This document shows positions 56,874 to 64,000 of a stretch of DNA of 64,000 nt, piece after piece; position 1 is the first letter of the stretch, and every line of letters begins with the position of its first letter. Location of the stretch: assembly GCF_021602585.1 (NCBI RefSeq), contig NZ_BQIP01000002.1:248001-312000 (forward strand), given 5' to 3'. Position numbers and translations under genes: made by a program. This DNA is from Pseudomonas faucium. GTDB taxonomy: Bacteria; Pseudomonadota; Gammaproteobacteria; Pseudomonadales; Pseudomonadaceae. Under the pieces are notes generated by a model. The model was not told where the DNA came from, did no database searches, and saw only the letters and a program-made list of their open reading frames with translations.

Positions 56874-57581
56874 CTAGGCGACGCCAAGCGCACTCAGCTT
56901 GGTTTCCAGGTCCTTGATCCTCTGCAGCAGCGCCTGCTGTTCGACCTTGGCCGCAGTGCTGTCCATGCTGATGCCGACCACCTTGACCGGGCGATCGGCA
57001 GCGTCGTGTATCACCGTCGAGCGCGACGAAATCCAGCGCACGCTGCCATCGGGCTGGTACAGCCGGTACTCGTAATCGCAGTGCTCGCCGCTGCAGATCA
57101 TCCGCTCGTACATGGCCTGCATCGCCTGTACGTCCTCGCCGGGCAGATGGCTCCAGAAATCCTCGTTCGAACTGATGGCCCAGCCGTAGACGTCCTTGAC
57201 GTTGGAGGAATAGGTCACCTCGTCGCTGATCAGGTTCCATTCCCAGGTGACGATCCGCGCGCCCTCCTGGGCAAGCTTCATGCGCGCTTCGCTTTCCATG
57301 ATTTCAGCGGCATAGCGCCGGCGCAGGTCGGTCATCGGCAGCTCGACAGGCTCGGCCTGCTGGACGCTGTTCAGCGCCTCCTGGCCATAGCGCAGCCACA
57401 GCCAGTTGACCCGGAGAAAGTCGGCAAGCTTGCGCAGGTTGTCGTAGTCGATTTCGCCGCCCTTGGTCCATTTGTGCACCGCGGTGCGGGAGATGCCAAG
57501 TGCGGTGCCGACCGCCTGGAGGGTCAACTTGTTGTGTTCAAGCAGTTCCTTGAGGCGGAAGGCGAAGCTGTTTTCCTGCAT
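56874..57581 (-). CDS. XRE-PAS transcriptional regulator
   Basis: This 235-residue protein joins an N-terminal XRE/Cro-type helix-turn-helix (MQENSFAFRLKELLEHNKLTLQAVGTALGISRTAVHKWTKG, about 1-41, repressor-like) to a single PAS_3/PAC domain (about 105-220, VTWEWNLISDEVTYSSNVKDVYGW and DGSVRWISSRSTVIHDAADRPVKVVGISMD). A short coiled-coil ends the protein. XRE-PAS fusions are uncommon; this one sits in the carnitine cluster downstream of cntB, so it may sense a ligand and control the cluster. A palindrome like those before cntA and the transporter lies 42-62 bases before its start. Confidence 0.82.
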   Translation of the reverse strand: MQENSFAFRLKELLEHNKLTLQAVGTALGISRTAVHKWTKGGEIDYDNLRKLADFLRVNWLWLRYGQEALNSVQQAEPVELPMTDLRRRYAAEIMESEARMKLAQEGARIVTWEWNLISDEVTYSSNVKDVYGWAISSNEDFWSHLPGEDVQAMQAMYERMICSGEHCDYEYRLYQPDGSVRWISSRSTVIHDAADRPVKVVGISMDSTAAKVEQQALLQRIKDLETKLSALGVA

Positions 57582-57622
57582 GGGGAACGGTCCGTGAAGG
57601 GCTTGGCCGCCAGTATACACAT

Positions 57623-57643
57623 CTGTTAACCCATGGATTACAG
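57623..57643. promoter_or_regulatory. Imperfect palindrome before the XRE-PAS gene
   Basis: CTGTTAACCC-ATGG-ATTACAG contains GTTAAC and is centred on CCATGG. On the minus strand it reads TGGGTTAACAG, close to TGGTTAACAG in the transporter promoter (61775-61784). Confidence 0.55.
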
Positions 57644-57723
57644 ACGCGCGCGGCCTGCCCTGTGCGGGACTCGGCGAGCAGCGGCGCGCCAGGCCGGGCG
57701 CCGCCGCTCGAGGGGAAGCGGCC

Positions 57724-58683
57724 TCAGAGGTCGATGACCAGCCTCGAGCCACGGGCGCGGGAGACGCAGATCATCAGGGTTTGCTGGGACGCTTTTTCTT
57801 CGTCGGACAGGTACTGGTCGAAGTGTTCGGCTTCACCTTCGAGGATCGCCGTCTCGCAGGTGCCGCAGACGCCTTCACGGCACAGGCATTCGACCTGGGC
57901 GGCCTTGACGTTCTCGATGGCCTGGATGATGGTCATGCCTTCCTCGACCTGAAGCTCCCGGCCCGACCTGCCGAGCACCAGGGTAAAGGCACCGCCCTCG
58001 GCCGGGGTAGCCGCAAACTGCTCGAAATGCACCCGCGCATCGGCGATGCCCGCCGCCTTGGCGCCTTCGATGACCGCGTCGATCAAGGGCTTGGGGCCGC
58101 ACACATAGATGTGCGCATCCTCGCTCAGGCCTGCGTACAGCGCGGGCAGGTCGAGGCGACGCCCAAGGCTGTCGACGTACAAGCTGACATTCGCAGCATG
58201 CGGGCCGTCGGCCAATTGGCCCTGGAACGCCCCATGGTCGGGGCTGCGGAAGGCGTAATGCAGCTCGTAGGGCACCTCGCCCCCTTCCAGCTCGTGAAGC
58301 TGCGACAGGAACGGCGTGATGCCGATGCCGCCGGCGATCATCACGTGCTTGCCGGCAGTGGGGTCGAGGCCGAAGAGGTTGTTTGGCGTGGAGATGGTGA
58401 GCTCGCTGCCCACTTGCACGCGCTCGTGCATGAAGGCGGAGCCACCTTTGGACTGCTCTTCCAGGCGCACGCCGATCTGGTAGCGAGACAAATCCCGCGG
58501 GTCACTCATCAAGGAATACGCGTTGCTGAGGCCGTCCGCCATCTTCACGATCACGTGGCTGCCACCTGTGAAGGCCGGCATGGGCTGACCATCGGCCCGC
58601 GCAAGCGTGAAGCGCTTGATCTGCGCCGTCGCCTGTTCAACCTCGGTCACTTGCACACTAAACATCTCGTAAGCATTGGCCAT
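57724..58683 (-). CDS. cntB: Carnitine monooxygenase reductase subunit CntB (YeaX-like)
   Basis: This 319-residue reductase passes electrons from NAD(P)H through FMN and a 2Fe-2S cluster to CntA. It has an FAD/FMN-binding barrel (about 1-105, with SNAYSLMSDP), an NAD domain (GGIGITPFLSQ, about 116-126) and a C-terminal ferredoxin domain with Cys268-x4-Cys273-x2-Cys276 and Cys306. VanB and phthalate dioxygenase reductase share this order. GAGG precedes the ATG at 58683. It follows cntA after 120 bases containing hairpins. Confidence 0.88.
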   Translation of the reverse strand: MANAYEMFSVQVTEVEQATAQIKRFTLARADGQPMPAFTGGSHVIVKMADGLSNAYSLMSDPRDLSRYQIGVRLEEQSKGGSAFMHERVQVGSELTISTPNNLFGLDPTAGKHVMIAGGIGITPFLSQLHELEGGEVPYELHYAFRSPDHGAFQGQLADGPHAANVSLYVDSLGRRLDLPALYAGLSEDAHIYVCGPKPLIDAVIEGAKAAGIADARVHFEQFAATPAEGGAFTLVLGRSGRELQVEEGMTIIQAIENVKAAQVECLCREGVCGTCETAILEGEAEHFDQYLSDEEKASQQTLMICVSRARGSRLVIDL

Positions 58684-58702
58684 CTTGCACCTCAACTGCG
58701 CG

Positions 58703-58726
58703 CAGGGCGGCGGCCTCGCCGCCCTG
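58703..58726. repeat. Hairpin between cntA and cntB
   Basis: CAGGGCGGCG and CGCCGCCCTG, 10-bp arms with a four-base loop, lie 20 bases before cntB. On the minus strand no T run follows, so it may instead stabilise or process the message. Confidence 0.55.
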
Positions 58727-58803
58727 GCATCACGCTTTCGGATCGTGGGGTCCGGAAATAGATAGAAAGGGATTGCCCGGCCTTTGCAGCCGGGCGCTCA
58801 TGC

Positions 58804-59922
58804 TTAGTCCAGGTGGGCCACAGCGATGAGGTTGTGGAAGTGAGCGATACCGTGCTCGCTGATCCCGGAGCGCTCCTTGTCGACCATGATCCGGCCCTGG
58901 CCGCGGTAGCCCCGCGACTTCAGGCCCTTCTGCACGCTCTCGACCAGGCGCAGGTCTTCAGGGCGGAACACTTCGCGGTACCAGTCGATCAGCACTTGCT
59001 GCTCTGGGGTGATTTCCTTGTTCAGGAAATAGATGTCGTAGTGCTGCAGGGTGGTTTCGGCATCGACCGGGAACTCGTAGATCACGGTCATGAAGTTGGC
59101 GCCCGGCGGCACGTTGAACATGGTGCACGGCCAGGCCCAGTAGCCTGCGAAGGACGGATCCTTGACTGACTCATCGACCTTGAACGACTGCTCGGACGAT
59201 TTCGCCACGCCGTACTGCAAGGTCCAGTTGCCGTGCAGGGTGTGGCCGTACTGGCCGACGTCCACCGAGTCGGCGAAGCTTGGGTGCGCCGGGCCGCAGT
59301 GGTAGCACTCCAGGTAGTTGTCGACGATCGACTTCCAGTTCGCCGGCGTGTGGCTGACGAAGCGCGCAGCCAGCTGCAGGTCGTCGATGACGGTGCAGGC
59401 CTCGCGCATGCTTTTCTGCAGGCCTGGCAGCTGCTCTTCGACCGGCCCAGCTTCGTTGTCCATGTTGATGAAAATGAAGCCTGCGTATTCTTCGACACGC
59501 AGCTGGACGAGGCTGAAATCGCCCTTGTCGAACGCCTCGACCTGGTCGCAGTTGCGCACGTGGGTCAGGTCGCCATCGAGCTTGAAGGTCCAGGCGTGGT
59601 ACGGGCAGGCGATGACGTTCTTGGCCTTGCCGCTGCCTTCGAGCAGCTGGTGGCCACGGTGCGGGCACACGTTGTAGAAGGCGCGCAGCACGCTGTCGCG
59701 CCCACGGATAACGATGATGCTCTCGCCGATCACTTCACGGGTGATGTAGTCGTTGTTCTGCGCCACTTCGCTGCGATGGCCGACGCAGATCCAGCTCTTG
59801 GCGAAAATCTGCTCTTTCTCGTGCTCGAACACATCCCCGCTGGTGTAGAACGTGGCCGGAATGGTGAACGCCTTTTCGTGATCGCTGCAGAAATCAGCTG
59901 GCAGGCGTTGGAACTTGGTCAT
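58804..59922 (-). CDS. cntA: Carnitine monooxygenase oxygenase subunit CntA (Rieske)
   Basis: This 372-residue Rieske oxygenase cleaves carnitine to trimethylamine and malic semialdehyde. The Rieske ligands are Cys86-His88 and Cys106-His109. The mononuclear iron site is His208-His213 in ECYHCGPAH, and the bridging residue is Glu205, as in the characterised Acinetobacter CntA, where most Rieske enzymes have Asp. The whole sequence closely matches E. coli YeaW, for instance RDVFRPEDLRLVESVQKG-like regions. The ATG at 59922 has GGAG seven bases before it. Paired GTTAAC sites lie upstream. Confidence 0.92.
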   Translation of the reverse strand: MTKFQRLPADFCSDHEKAFTIPATFYTSGDVFEHEKEQIFAKSWICVGHRSEVAQNNDYITREVIGESIIVIRGRDSVLRAFYNVCPHRGHQLLEGSGKAKNVIACPYHAWTFKLDGDLTHVRNCDQVEAFDKGDFSLVQLRVEEYAGFIFINMDNEAGPVEEQLPGLQKSMREACTVIDDLQLAARFVSHTPANWKSIVDNYLECYHCGPAHPSFADSVDVGQYGHTLHGNWTLQYGVAKSSEQSFKVDESVKDPSFAGYWAWPCTMFNVPPGANFMTVIYEFPVDAETTLQHYDIYFLNKEITPEQQVLIDWYREVFRPEDLRLVESVQKGLKSRGYRGQGRIMVDKERSGISEHGIAHFHNLIAVAHLD

Positions 59923-59962
59923 CTGTAATCTCCAGGCTGCGCGTAGCGCGTCTTGTAAGCTT

Positions 59963-59988
59963 TGGTTAACCGTCATCTGGCAGTTAAC
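59963..59988. promoter_or_regulatory. Paired half-sites before cntA
   Basis: TGGTTAAC, 10 bases and CAGTTAAC lie 41-66 bases before cntA. The 18-bp centre-to-centre spacing is the same as in the transporter promoter at 61757-61782. Confidence 0.62.
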
Positions 59989-60052
59989 ATTACGGGCAAA
60001 AAAAACCTGTCGCGGCATCAACCGAGGGGTAGGCGACACCGCGCAGGCAAAA

Positions 60053-61672
60053 TCATTGAGCCAATGCCGCTGCGGTTGCCGCTGGCGTGGCCACTGGGTT
60101 CGGGGTTGCAGGGCGCTCGTCCCGCGCCATGGCCGCGGCCTCTTCCTCGATGAGGTGGGCCGGCACCGAGCCGTAGTCGGCGAGCATCCATTTGAAGAAG
60201 CCATACACCTTGATCAGCAGGATCACGGTGAACGGGATGGCGGTCAGCACCACAGCCGTCTTCATGGTGGACAGCGAGGCCTTGGCGAACAGCATGGCCA
60301 GTGGCACCAGGGTCAGGGTCACGCACCAGAACAGGCGGTGGGTGGGCGACGGGTCTTCGCCTTCCTGCAGGTTGCGGGTACTGGTTGCGGCCACGGCGTA
60401 GGCGGCTGCGTCCATGTGCGAGGCGCAGAACACCGCCATGATGAACAGGTACACCGCCAGGAACACCTTGCCCCAAGGCATGCCCAGGATCACGGCTTCA
60501 ACGGCACTTTCGCCGCCGTGTTCGGTGAGGATCCGGGGCACGTCGATGGCGCCGGTGATGAACTGGTGCATGCTGTAGCTTTCCAGCGCGCCGAAGAAGA
60601 ACCAGCAACCGACGCTGCCGCCCAGGATCAGCGCCAGCACCACTTCCTTGATCTGCCGGCCGCGCGACACGCGCGTCACGAACATTGCCACGCCTGGGGC
60701 GTAGGAAATCCACCAGAGCCAGTAGAACACCGTCCAGTTGCGGGTGAATTCGCCCTCGCCGGCGGGGTCGGTGAACAGGCTCATGTGCACGTAGTTCTGG
60801 ATCATCAGGCCAATGCCATTGGCCGTGTTGTTGATGGTGAACTGGGTCGGGCCAATCAGCAGCACCACCGCGGCGAAGACCAGCGCGCCGTAGCAGACGA
60901 TCTTGCTGAGCTTTTGCAGGCCACCATCGATGCCGATGTAGGAACTCAGCGAGAACAGCACGGCGATCACGCCGATCAGCATGACCTGCACGGTGAAGGT
61001 GTCGGGCGTGCCGACCAGGCCCGACAGGCCGCGGGTCAGGGTCGATGCAGTGAGGGCCAGGGAAACGGTGAGCGCCCCCATCATGGTCAGCAGGAAGATC
61101 AAATCCACCACCCGGCCCACCGGCCCGGTGGCCTTGAGCCCGGTGACCGCCTCGACGATCGAGGCCAGGTTCAGGCCGCTCTTCTTGCGTACATGGAAGT
61201 GATAGGCCATGGCCAGCGACGCCAGGGCGTAGATCGACCAGGCGCTGATGCCCCAGTGGAAGAAGGAATAGCCGACGCTGTACTCCAGGGCCTCGCGCGA
61301 TTGCGGGGCGATGTTCAGGCCGGGGGTCTGGTAGTAGTACGCCCACTCCATCACGCCCCAGTACAGGGTGGAAGAGCCCATGCCCGCGCAGATGAACATG
61401 AACACCCAGGTGGTGGTGGAGTATTCGGGCTTGCCCGAACCCAGGCGGATATTGCCGTACTTGCTGAACGCGACCAGCAGCACCGCCAGGGTGCTGCCGA
61501 AGATGATCAGCTGCACGGCCGTGCCGAAGGATCGTGTGGCCCATTCGAAGAGTTGATTGGCAGCAACGCCGGCTTGCTCGGGGAAGGCGGCCAGGCCGAC
61601 CACTGTCAGCAGCACGGCGACAAGGCTCATGGTGATGAGGAACACATCAACCTTTTTGTTGAGGTAGAACAT
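60053..61672 (-). CDS. BCCT-family transporter (carnitine/betaine type)
   Basis: This 539-residue inner-membrane protein has about 12 helices of the betaine/carnitine/choline transporter family. [22 protein letters not shown] is the signature around TM3, and [24 protein letters not shown] corresponds to TM8 with the Trp box that binds the trimethylammonium group. It matches YeaV by gene context. It probably imports carnitine, gamma-butyrobetaine or glycine betaine. The first gene of the leftward transporter-cntA-cntB-XRE-PAS run, with two GTTAAC half-sites upstream. Confidence 0.88.
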   Translation of the reverse strand: MFYLNKKVDVFLITMSLVAVLLTVVGLAAFPEQAGVAANQLFEWATRSFGTAVQLIIFGSTLAVLLVAFSKYGNIRLGSGKPEYSTTTWVFMFICAGMGSSTLYWGVMEWAYYYQTPGLNIAPQSREALEYSVGYSFFHWGISAWSIYALASLAMAYHFHVRKKSGLNLASIVEAVTGLKATGPVGRVVDLIFLLTMMGALTVSLALTASTLTRGLSGLVGTPDTFTVQVMLIGVIAVLFSLSSYIGIDGGLQKLSKIVCYGALVFAAVVLLIGPTQFTINNTANGIGLMIQNYVHMSLFTDPAGEGEFTRNWTVFYWLWWISYAPGVAMFVTRVSRGRQIKEVVLALILGGSVGCWFFFGALESYSMHQFITGAIDVPRILTEHGGESAVEAVILGMPWGKVFLAVYLFIMAVFCASHMDAAAYAVAATSTRNLQEGEDPSPTHRLFWCVTLTLVPLAMLFAKASLSTMKTAVVLTAIPFTVILLIKVYGFFKWMLADYGSVPAHLIEEEAAAMARDERPATPNPVATPAATAAALAQ

Positions 61673-61749
61673 CAGGCGACTCCAGGACGTTTTTGTTTTT
61701 TTGTCACATCCAACGCAGGCTCGGGATGACGACGCTTTCCTTTACTTCG

Positions 61750-61782
61750 TAACCATTGGTTAACTGCTATCCCGTGGTTAAC
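61750..61782. promoter_or_regulatory. Operator region before the BCCT transporter
   Basis: TAACCATTGGTTA (61750-61762) is a perfect palindrome. It overlaps the first of two TGGTTAAC copies (61757 and 61775), spaced 18 bp apart. Its inner ACCATTGGT also occurs before the PACE gene (63162-63170). Confidence 0.65.
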
Positions 61783-61927
61783 AGTCTGCTGACAATTTTT
61801 GGCTTTCGCAAGAACCTTTCATCCCTGGTATGCCAAGGCTGTGCGGGAAAGAGGGAGGTATAAGGAGTGACTTGAGGGGGATATTGCGGCCATCTGAATG
61901 CAAAAGCCGCGAAGTGACGCTGATAAT

Positions 61928-61953
61928 GCCGGCACACATCAATGTGCGCCGGC
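61928..61953 (-). terminator. Stem-loop after the TetR gene
   Basis: GCCGGCACACAT, two bases and ATGTGCGCCGGC form a 12-bp stem with one G-U pair, 11 bases past the TetR stop. There is no T run. Confidence 0.55.
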
Positions 61954-61964
61954 GGCTGCCGCCT

Positions 61965-62546
61965 TCAGGCTGGCTGGGGCGTGACGGAAAACGCCAGCAG
62001 GCGGGTGATGCACGCGACCGCTTCCTGCCTGTCGAACTCATGATGGATGACGCCTTGCGCCAGCTCCTCCATGGCACCGTACATCGCGGCGAACACGACC
62101 CGCGCGGGCATGTTCTGATCGTGCACATGGGCGGCAAATATCTCCAGGAACGCGTCCACCATGAATTGCCGTATGCGGATCTTGAGGTCGCGGTACTCCG
62201 GATAGGCAGCCAACGCCGCGATCACCCGCTCATACACAGGCCCGCAATTGCAGGCGCAATCGATGAATGCGTTGGCCACCACATGCGCGGTGTCGTGCAA
62301 CGACAGCGCCTTCTCCCCGAGGCTGCCACGCAGGCCAGAGACGAATCGCTTGTCGTACTGCTGATAAAGCTCGACCAGCAGCCCTTCACGCGTGGAAAAG
62401 TGCTCATACGTCACCGGCTTGCTCACGCCCGCCTGCTGGGCGAGCGTGATCAGCGTCAGGGCATCGGTGCCTTGGTCCCTGACGATGCCCTCTGCGATCG
62501 CCAATAACTGATCGCGGCGATCAGCCTTGGACATCCGACTAGCCAT
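61965..62546 (-). CDS. TetR-family transcriptional regulator
   Basis: This 193-residue protein has a TetR helix-turn-helix (LLAIAEGIVRDQGTDALTLITLAQQAGVSKPVTYEHFSTREGLL, about 14-57) and a ligand domain with a Cys pair in FIDCACNCGP. It lies 17 bases after the PACE exporter gene on the same strand, so the two are co-transcribed and the regulator likely controls the exporter. It also lies between two promoters that share the core ACCATTGGT. Confidence 0.85.
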   Translation of the reverse strand: MASRMSKADRRDQLLAIAEGIVRDQGTDALTLITLAQQAGVSKPVTYEHFSTREGLLVELYQQYDKRFVSGLRGSLGEKALSLHDTAHVVANAFIDCACNCGPVYERVIAALAAYPEYRDLKIRIRQFMVDAFLEIFAAHVHDQNMPARVVFAAMYGAMEELAQGVIHHEFDRQEAVACITRLLAFSVTPQPA

Positions 62547-62563
62547 TCATTCTCCTTGGTCAA

Positions 62564-62983
62564 TCACTGCGCCGACAGCGGCAGCCCGAACAGGTGGTCA
62601 AACACCCAGTTGTAAAACAGCGTGAAGAACATGAAGAACAGCGTAAGCCCCATGTCCAGCACGAAGGCGTCCCACAAAGAAAGGTTCAACCACCAGGCAA
62701 ACAGAGGAAGCGTGATAAGCACAAATCCAGCCTCGAACCCCACGGCATGGATCACCCTGCGCCAGGCGTCGCGGCCACGCTTGACCAAGCCCGACTCCCA
62801 CCACTCGAACACGGTGTTGTAGAGCGTGTTCCAGACAATGGCCAGCACCACCGTTACAACACCCAGAACAGCGGCGTGGGCCGCGTCCTTTTCGGATGAA
62901 AGATAGAAAGCCGTGCTAATGATGAGCAGGGTGATCAATTCATAGAACACCACATAGGTGAGCCTGCGTTTCCAGCCTTGCAT
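62564..62983 (-). CDS. PACE-family efflux transporter (AceI-like)
   Basis: This 139-residue protein has four membrane helices in two BTP (bacterial transmembrane pair) units. Motif pieces WNTLYNTVFEWWE, RVIHAVGFEAGF and FYNWVFDHLFG are those of the proteobacterial antimicrobial compound efflux family, and YVVFYELIT carries the glutamate important in AceI. Members export chlorhexidine, other biocides or short diamines in exchange for protons. No ribosome site was pursued in detail. A 15-bp palindrome lies upstream at 63159-63173. Confidence 0.87.
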   Translation of the reverse strand: MQGWKRRLTYVVFYELITLLIISTAFYLSSEKDAAHAAVLGVVTVVLAIVWNTLYNTVFEWWESGLVKRGRDAWRRVIHAVGFEAGFVLITLPLFAWWLNLSLWDAFVLDMGLTLFFMFFTLFYNWVFDHLFGLPLSAQ

Positions 62984-63158
62984 TTTCGTCTTCTCCGTAA
63001 TCGCTTGAAATCACTCTGTTGGGCAAAAGGCCAGATCTGATTCAGGCGTACGAGGCGGACAATGCGTGCACATACCGGCACGCAGACGAAAAGGATTGAG
63101 GGGCATGGCATTGCGCATTTTGCTTTCATCGCCGGGAGGTAGAGATTACTTTTGGTAG

Positions 63159-63173
63159 CCTACCATTGGTAGG
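63159..63173. promoter_or_regulatory. Perfect palindrome before the PACE-tetR operon
   Basis: CCTACCATTGGTAGG has 7-bp arms around a central T; an extra GGTAG precedes it at 63154-63158. It is a likely operator for the TetR regulator. Confidence 0.65.
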
Positions 63174-63202
63174 AAAACTATCTCAACCCTTGCGAATACG
63201 GA

Positions 63203-63260
63203 AAGCAAAACTGTCGCAGAACGGGTAGAGCCGGGGGTGGCTCCCTCATTCTGCGACAGT
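63203..63260 (-). terminator. Terminator after glmS
   Basis: A 12-bp stem (ACTGTCGCAGAA at 63210-63221 with 63249-63260) with an inner GAGCC/GGCTC hairpin is followed on the minus strand by TTTTGCTTT. It begins 56 bases past the glmS stop. Confidence 0.8.
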
Positions 63261-63284
63261 CTTTGACGACAGTTCTAAAGCTTC

Positions 63285-63352
63285 AACGTCGTTTGGACGC
63301 GTACCAACGCCTGGCCTTACTCCACAGTCACCGACTTGGCCAGGTTACGCGG
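63285..63352. other. Predicted attTn7 region
   Basis: Tn7 recognises the end of glmS and inserts about 25 bases past the stop codon, here near 63292. No Tn7 end or transposase gene is present in the window, so the site appears empty. Confidence 0.6.
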
Positions 63353-64000
63353 CTGGTCGACGTCAGTCCCTTTGAGCACAGCAACGTAGTAAGACAGCAG
63401 CTGCAGCGGGATGGTGTAGAGGATCGGCGCCAGCGCATCGGAGATGTGCGGCACCTTGATCACGTGGGTGCCTTCGCCATTGCTCATGCCGGCGTGCTCG
63501 TCGGCGAACACCACCAGCTCGCCACCCCGTGCACGCACTTCCTGCAGGTTCGACTTGAGCTTTTCCAGCAGCTCGTTGTTCGGCGCCACGGTGACCACTG
63601 GCATGTCGTTGTCCACCAGTGCCAATGGGCCGTGCTTGAGCTCGCCGGCTGGGTAGGCTTCGGCGTGGATGTAGGAGATTTCCTTGAGCTTGAGCGCACC
63701 TTCCATCGCCACCGGGTACTGGGCGCCACGGCCCAGGAACAGGGTGTGGTGCTTGTCGGCGAACAGCTCGGCGATCTTCTCGACGGTGGCGTCCATGGCC
63801 AATGCTTCGCCCAGGCGGGCTGGCAGGCGGCGTAGTTCTTCCACCAGTTCCGCTTCCACGCCCGCTTCGAGGGTGCCACGCACCTGGCCCAGGGCCAGGG
63901 TCAGCAGCATCAGCGAGACCAGCTGGGTGGTGAACGCCTTGGTCGAGGCCACGCCGATTTCCGGGCCGGCCAGGGTCAGCAGGGTCAGGTCGGATTCACG
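63317..64000 (-). CDS. glmS: Glucosamine-6-phosphate synthase, C-terminal part
   Basis: The window holds the last 227 residues; the gene continues beyond base 64000. GlmS uses fructose-6-phosphate and glutamine to make glucosamine-6-phosphate for peptidoglycan and lipopolysaccharide. The visible part is the second isomerase SIS domain: [15 protein letters not shown], the helix [23 protein letters not shown]-type segment and the conserved end [14 protein letters not shown]. The end of the gene is the target for Tn7. Confidence 0.95.
   Translation of the reverse strand, partial: RESDLTLLTLAGPEIGVASTKAFTTQLVSLMLLTLALGQVRGTLEAGVEAELVEELRRLPARLGEALAMDATVEKIAELFADKHHTLFLGRGAQYPVAMEGALKLKEISYIHAEAYPAGELKHGPLALVDNDMPVVTVAPNNELLEKLKSNLQEVRARGGELVVFADEHAGMSNGEGTHVIKVPHISDALAPILYTIPLQLLSYYVAVLKGTDVDQPRNLAKSVTVE

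Larger units (their letters stand above)
62984..63316. other. 333-base gap between the PACE gene and glmS
   Basis: It holds the palindrome CCTACCATTGGTAGG (63159-63173), the glmS terminator (63203-63260) and the predicted attTn7 insertion point near 63292. No believable gene was seen. Confidence 0.6.

Noticed and set aside
62935-63129. A 64-codon open frame before the PACE gene
   Set aside because: It overlaps the PACE start in another frame and lacks a ribosome site or motif.
63210-63260. Inverted repeat beside glmS as the end of a Tn7-like element
   Set aside because: The arms are followed by T on the minus strand as expected for a glmS terminator, there is no transposase gene, and the Tn7 point lies elsewhere (near 63292).

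Overview
The window reads as core chromosome of a fluorescent pseudomonad of the Pseudomonas putida group. It has high-GC genes packed on both strands, a split pst operon with Pseudomonas-type long PstC and PstA, a two-subunit pyruvate carboxylase, a second hexR-zwf pair, zigA/folE2, and many copies of the P. putida REP palindrome. It ends inside glmS, which in pseudomonads lies close to oriC. No rRNA, tRNA, CRISPR array, intact insertion sequence or prophage was seen.

Layout. 0-7 kb: high-affinity phosphate uptake (pstS, then pstC-pstA-pstB-phoU), with a Pho box before pstS and another before pstC. 7-11 kb: an MFS symporter, a hotdog thioesterase, an aldose-1-epimerase and two small envelope proteins. 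11-15.5 kb: purE-purK, with a strong terminator hairpin in the leader, and aspA with a divergent LysR regulator. 15.6-22.5 kb: a polyamine-flavoured stretch (AraC regulator, acetylpolyamine deacetylase, PotF-like binding protein; then a MocR regulator divergent from paiB and two acetyltransferases). 22.6-30 kb: central carbon genes (pycB-pycA with divergent pycR; hexR and zwf around a HexR operator). 30-38 kb: uvrD, a Tim44-domain protein, SMI1/KNR4, a CPA2 antiporter, a thioesterase, pdxY and DUF3301. 38-42 kb: zinc-limitation genes (zigA-DUF1826-cobW, divergent from folE2, with a Zur-box-like palindrome). 42-51 kb: membrane lipid and envelope genes (cls, cfa, lpd3, and a four-gene sugar-lipid transfer cassette with overlapping stops and starts).

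The last 12 kb, between a histidine-phosphatase-fold gene and the glmS/attTn7 site, looks accessory. It holds a serine hydrolase, a stand-alone MetE N-terminal domain, and a carnitine-degradation cluster: dmlR, dmlA, an XRE-PAS regulator, cntB, cntA, a BCCT transporter, then TetR and a PACE exporter. The gene content matches the E. coli dmlR-dmlA-yeaV-yeaW-yeaX block. The predicted route is carnitine uptake, cleavage to trimethylamine and malic semialdehyde, then malate to pyruvate by DmlA. Paired GTTAAC half-sites with identical spacing lie before cntA and before the transporter gene, and a related palindrome lies before the XRE-PAS gene, which suggests a local regulon.

A second signal is an excess of perfect DnaA boxes (TTATCCACA). 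Nine were counted by eye, mostly inside coding sequence and clustered in the mocR and zigA-cobW regions. All positions and motifs come from manual reading; functions rest on family recognition, not on searches.
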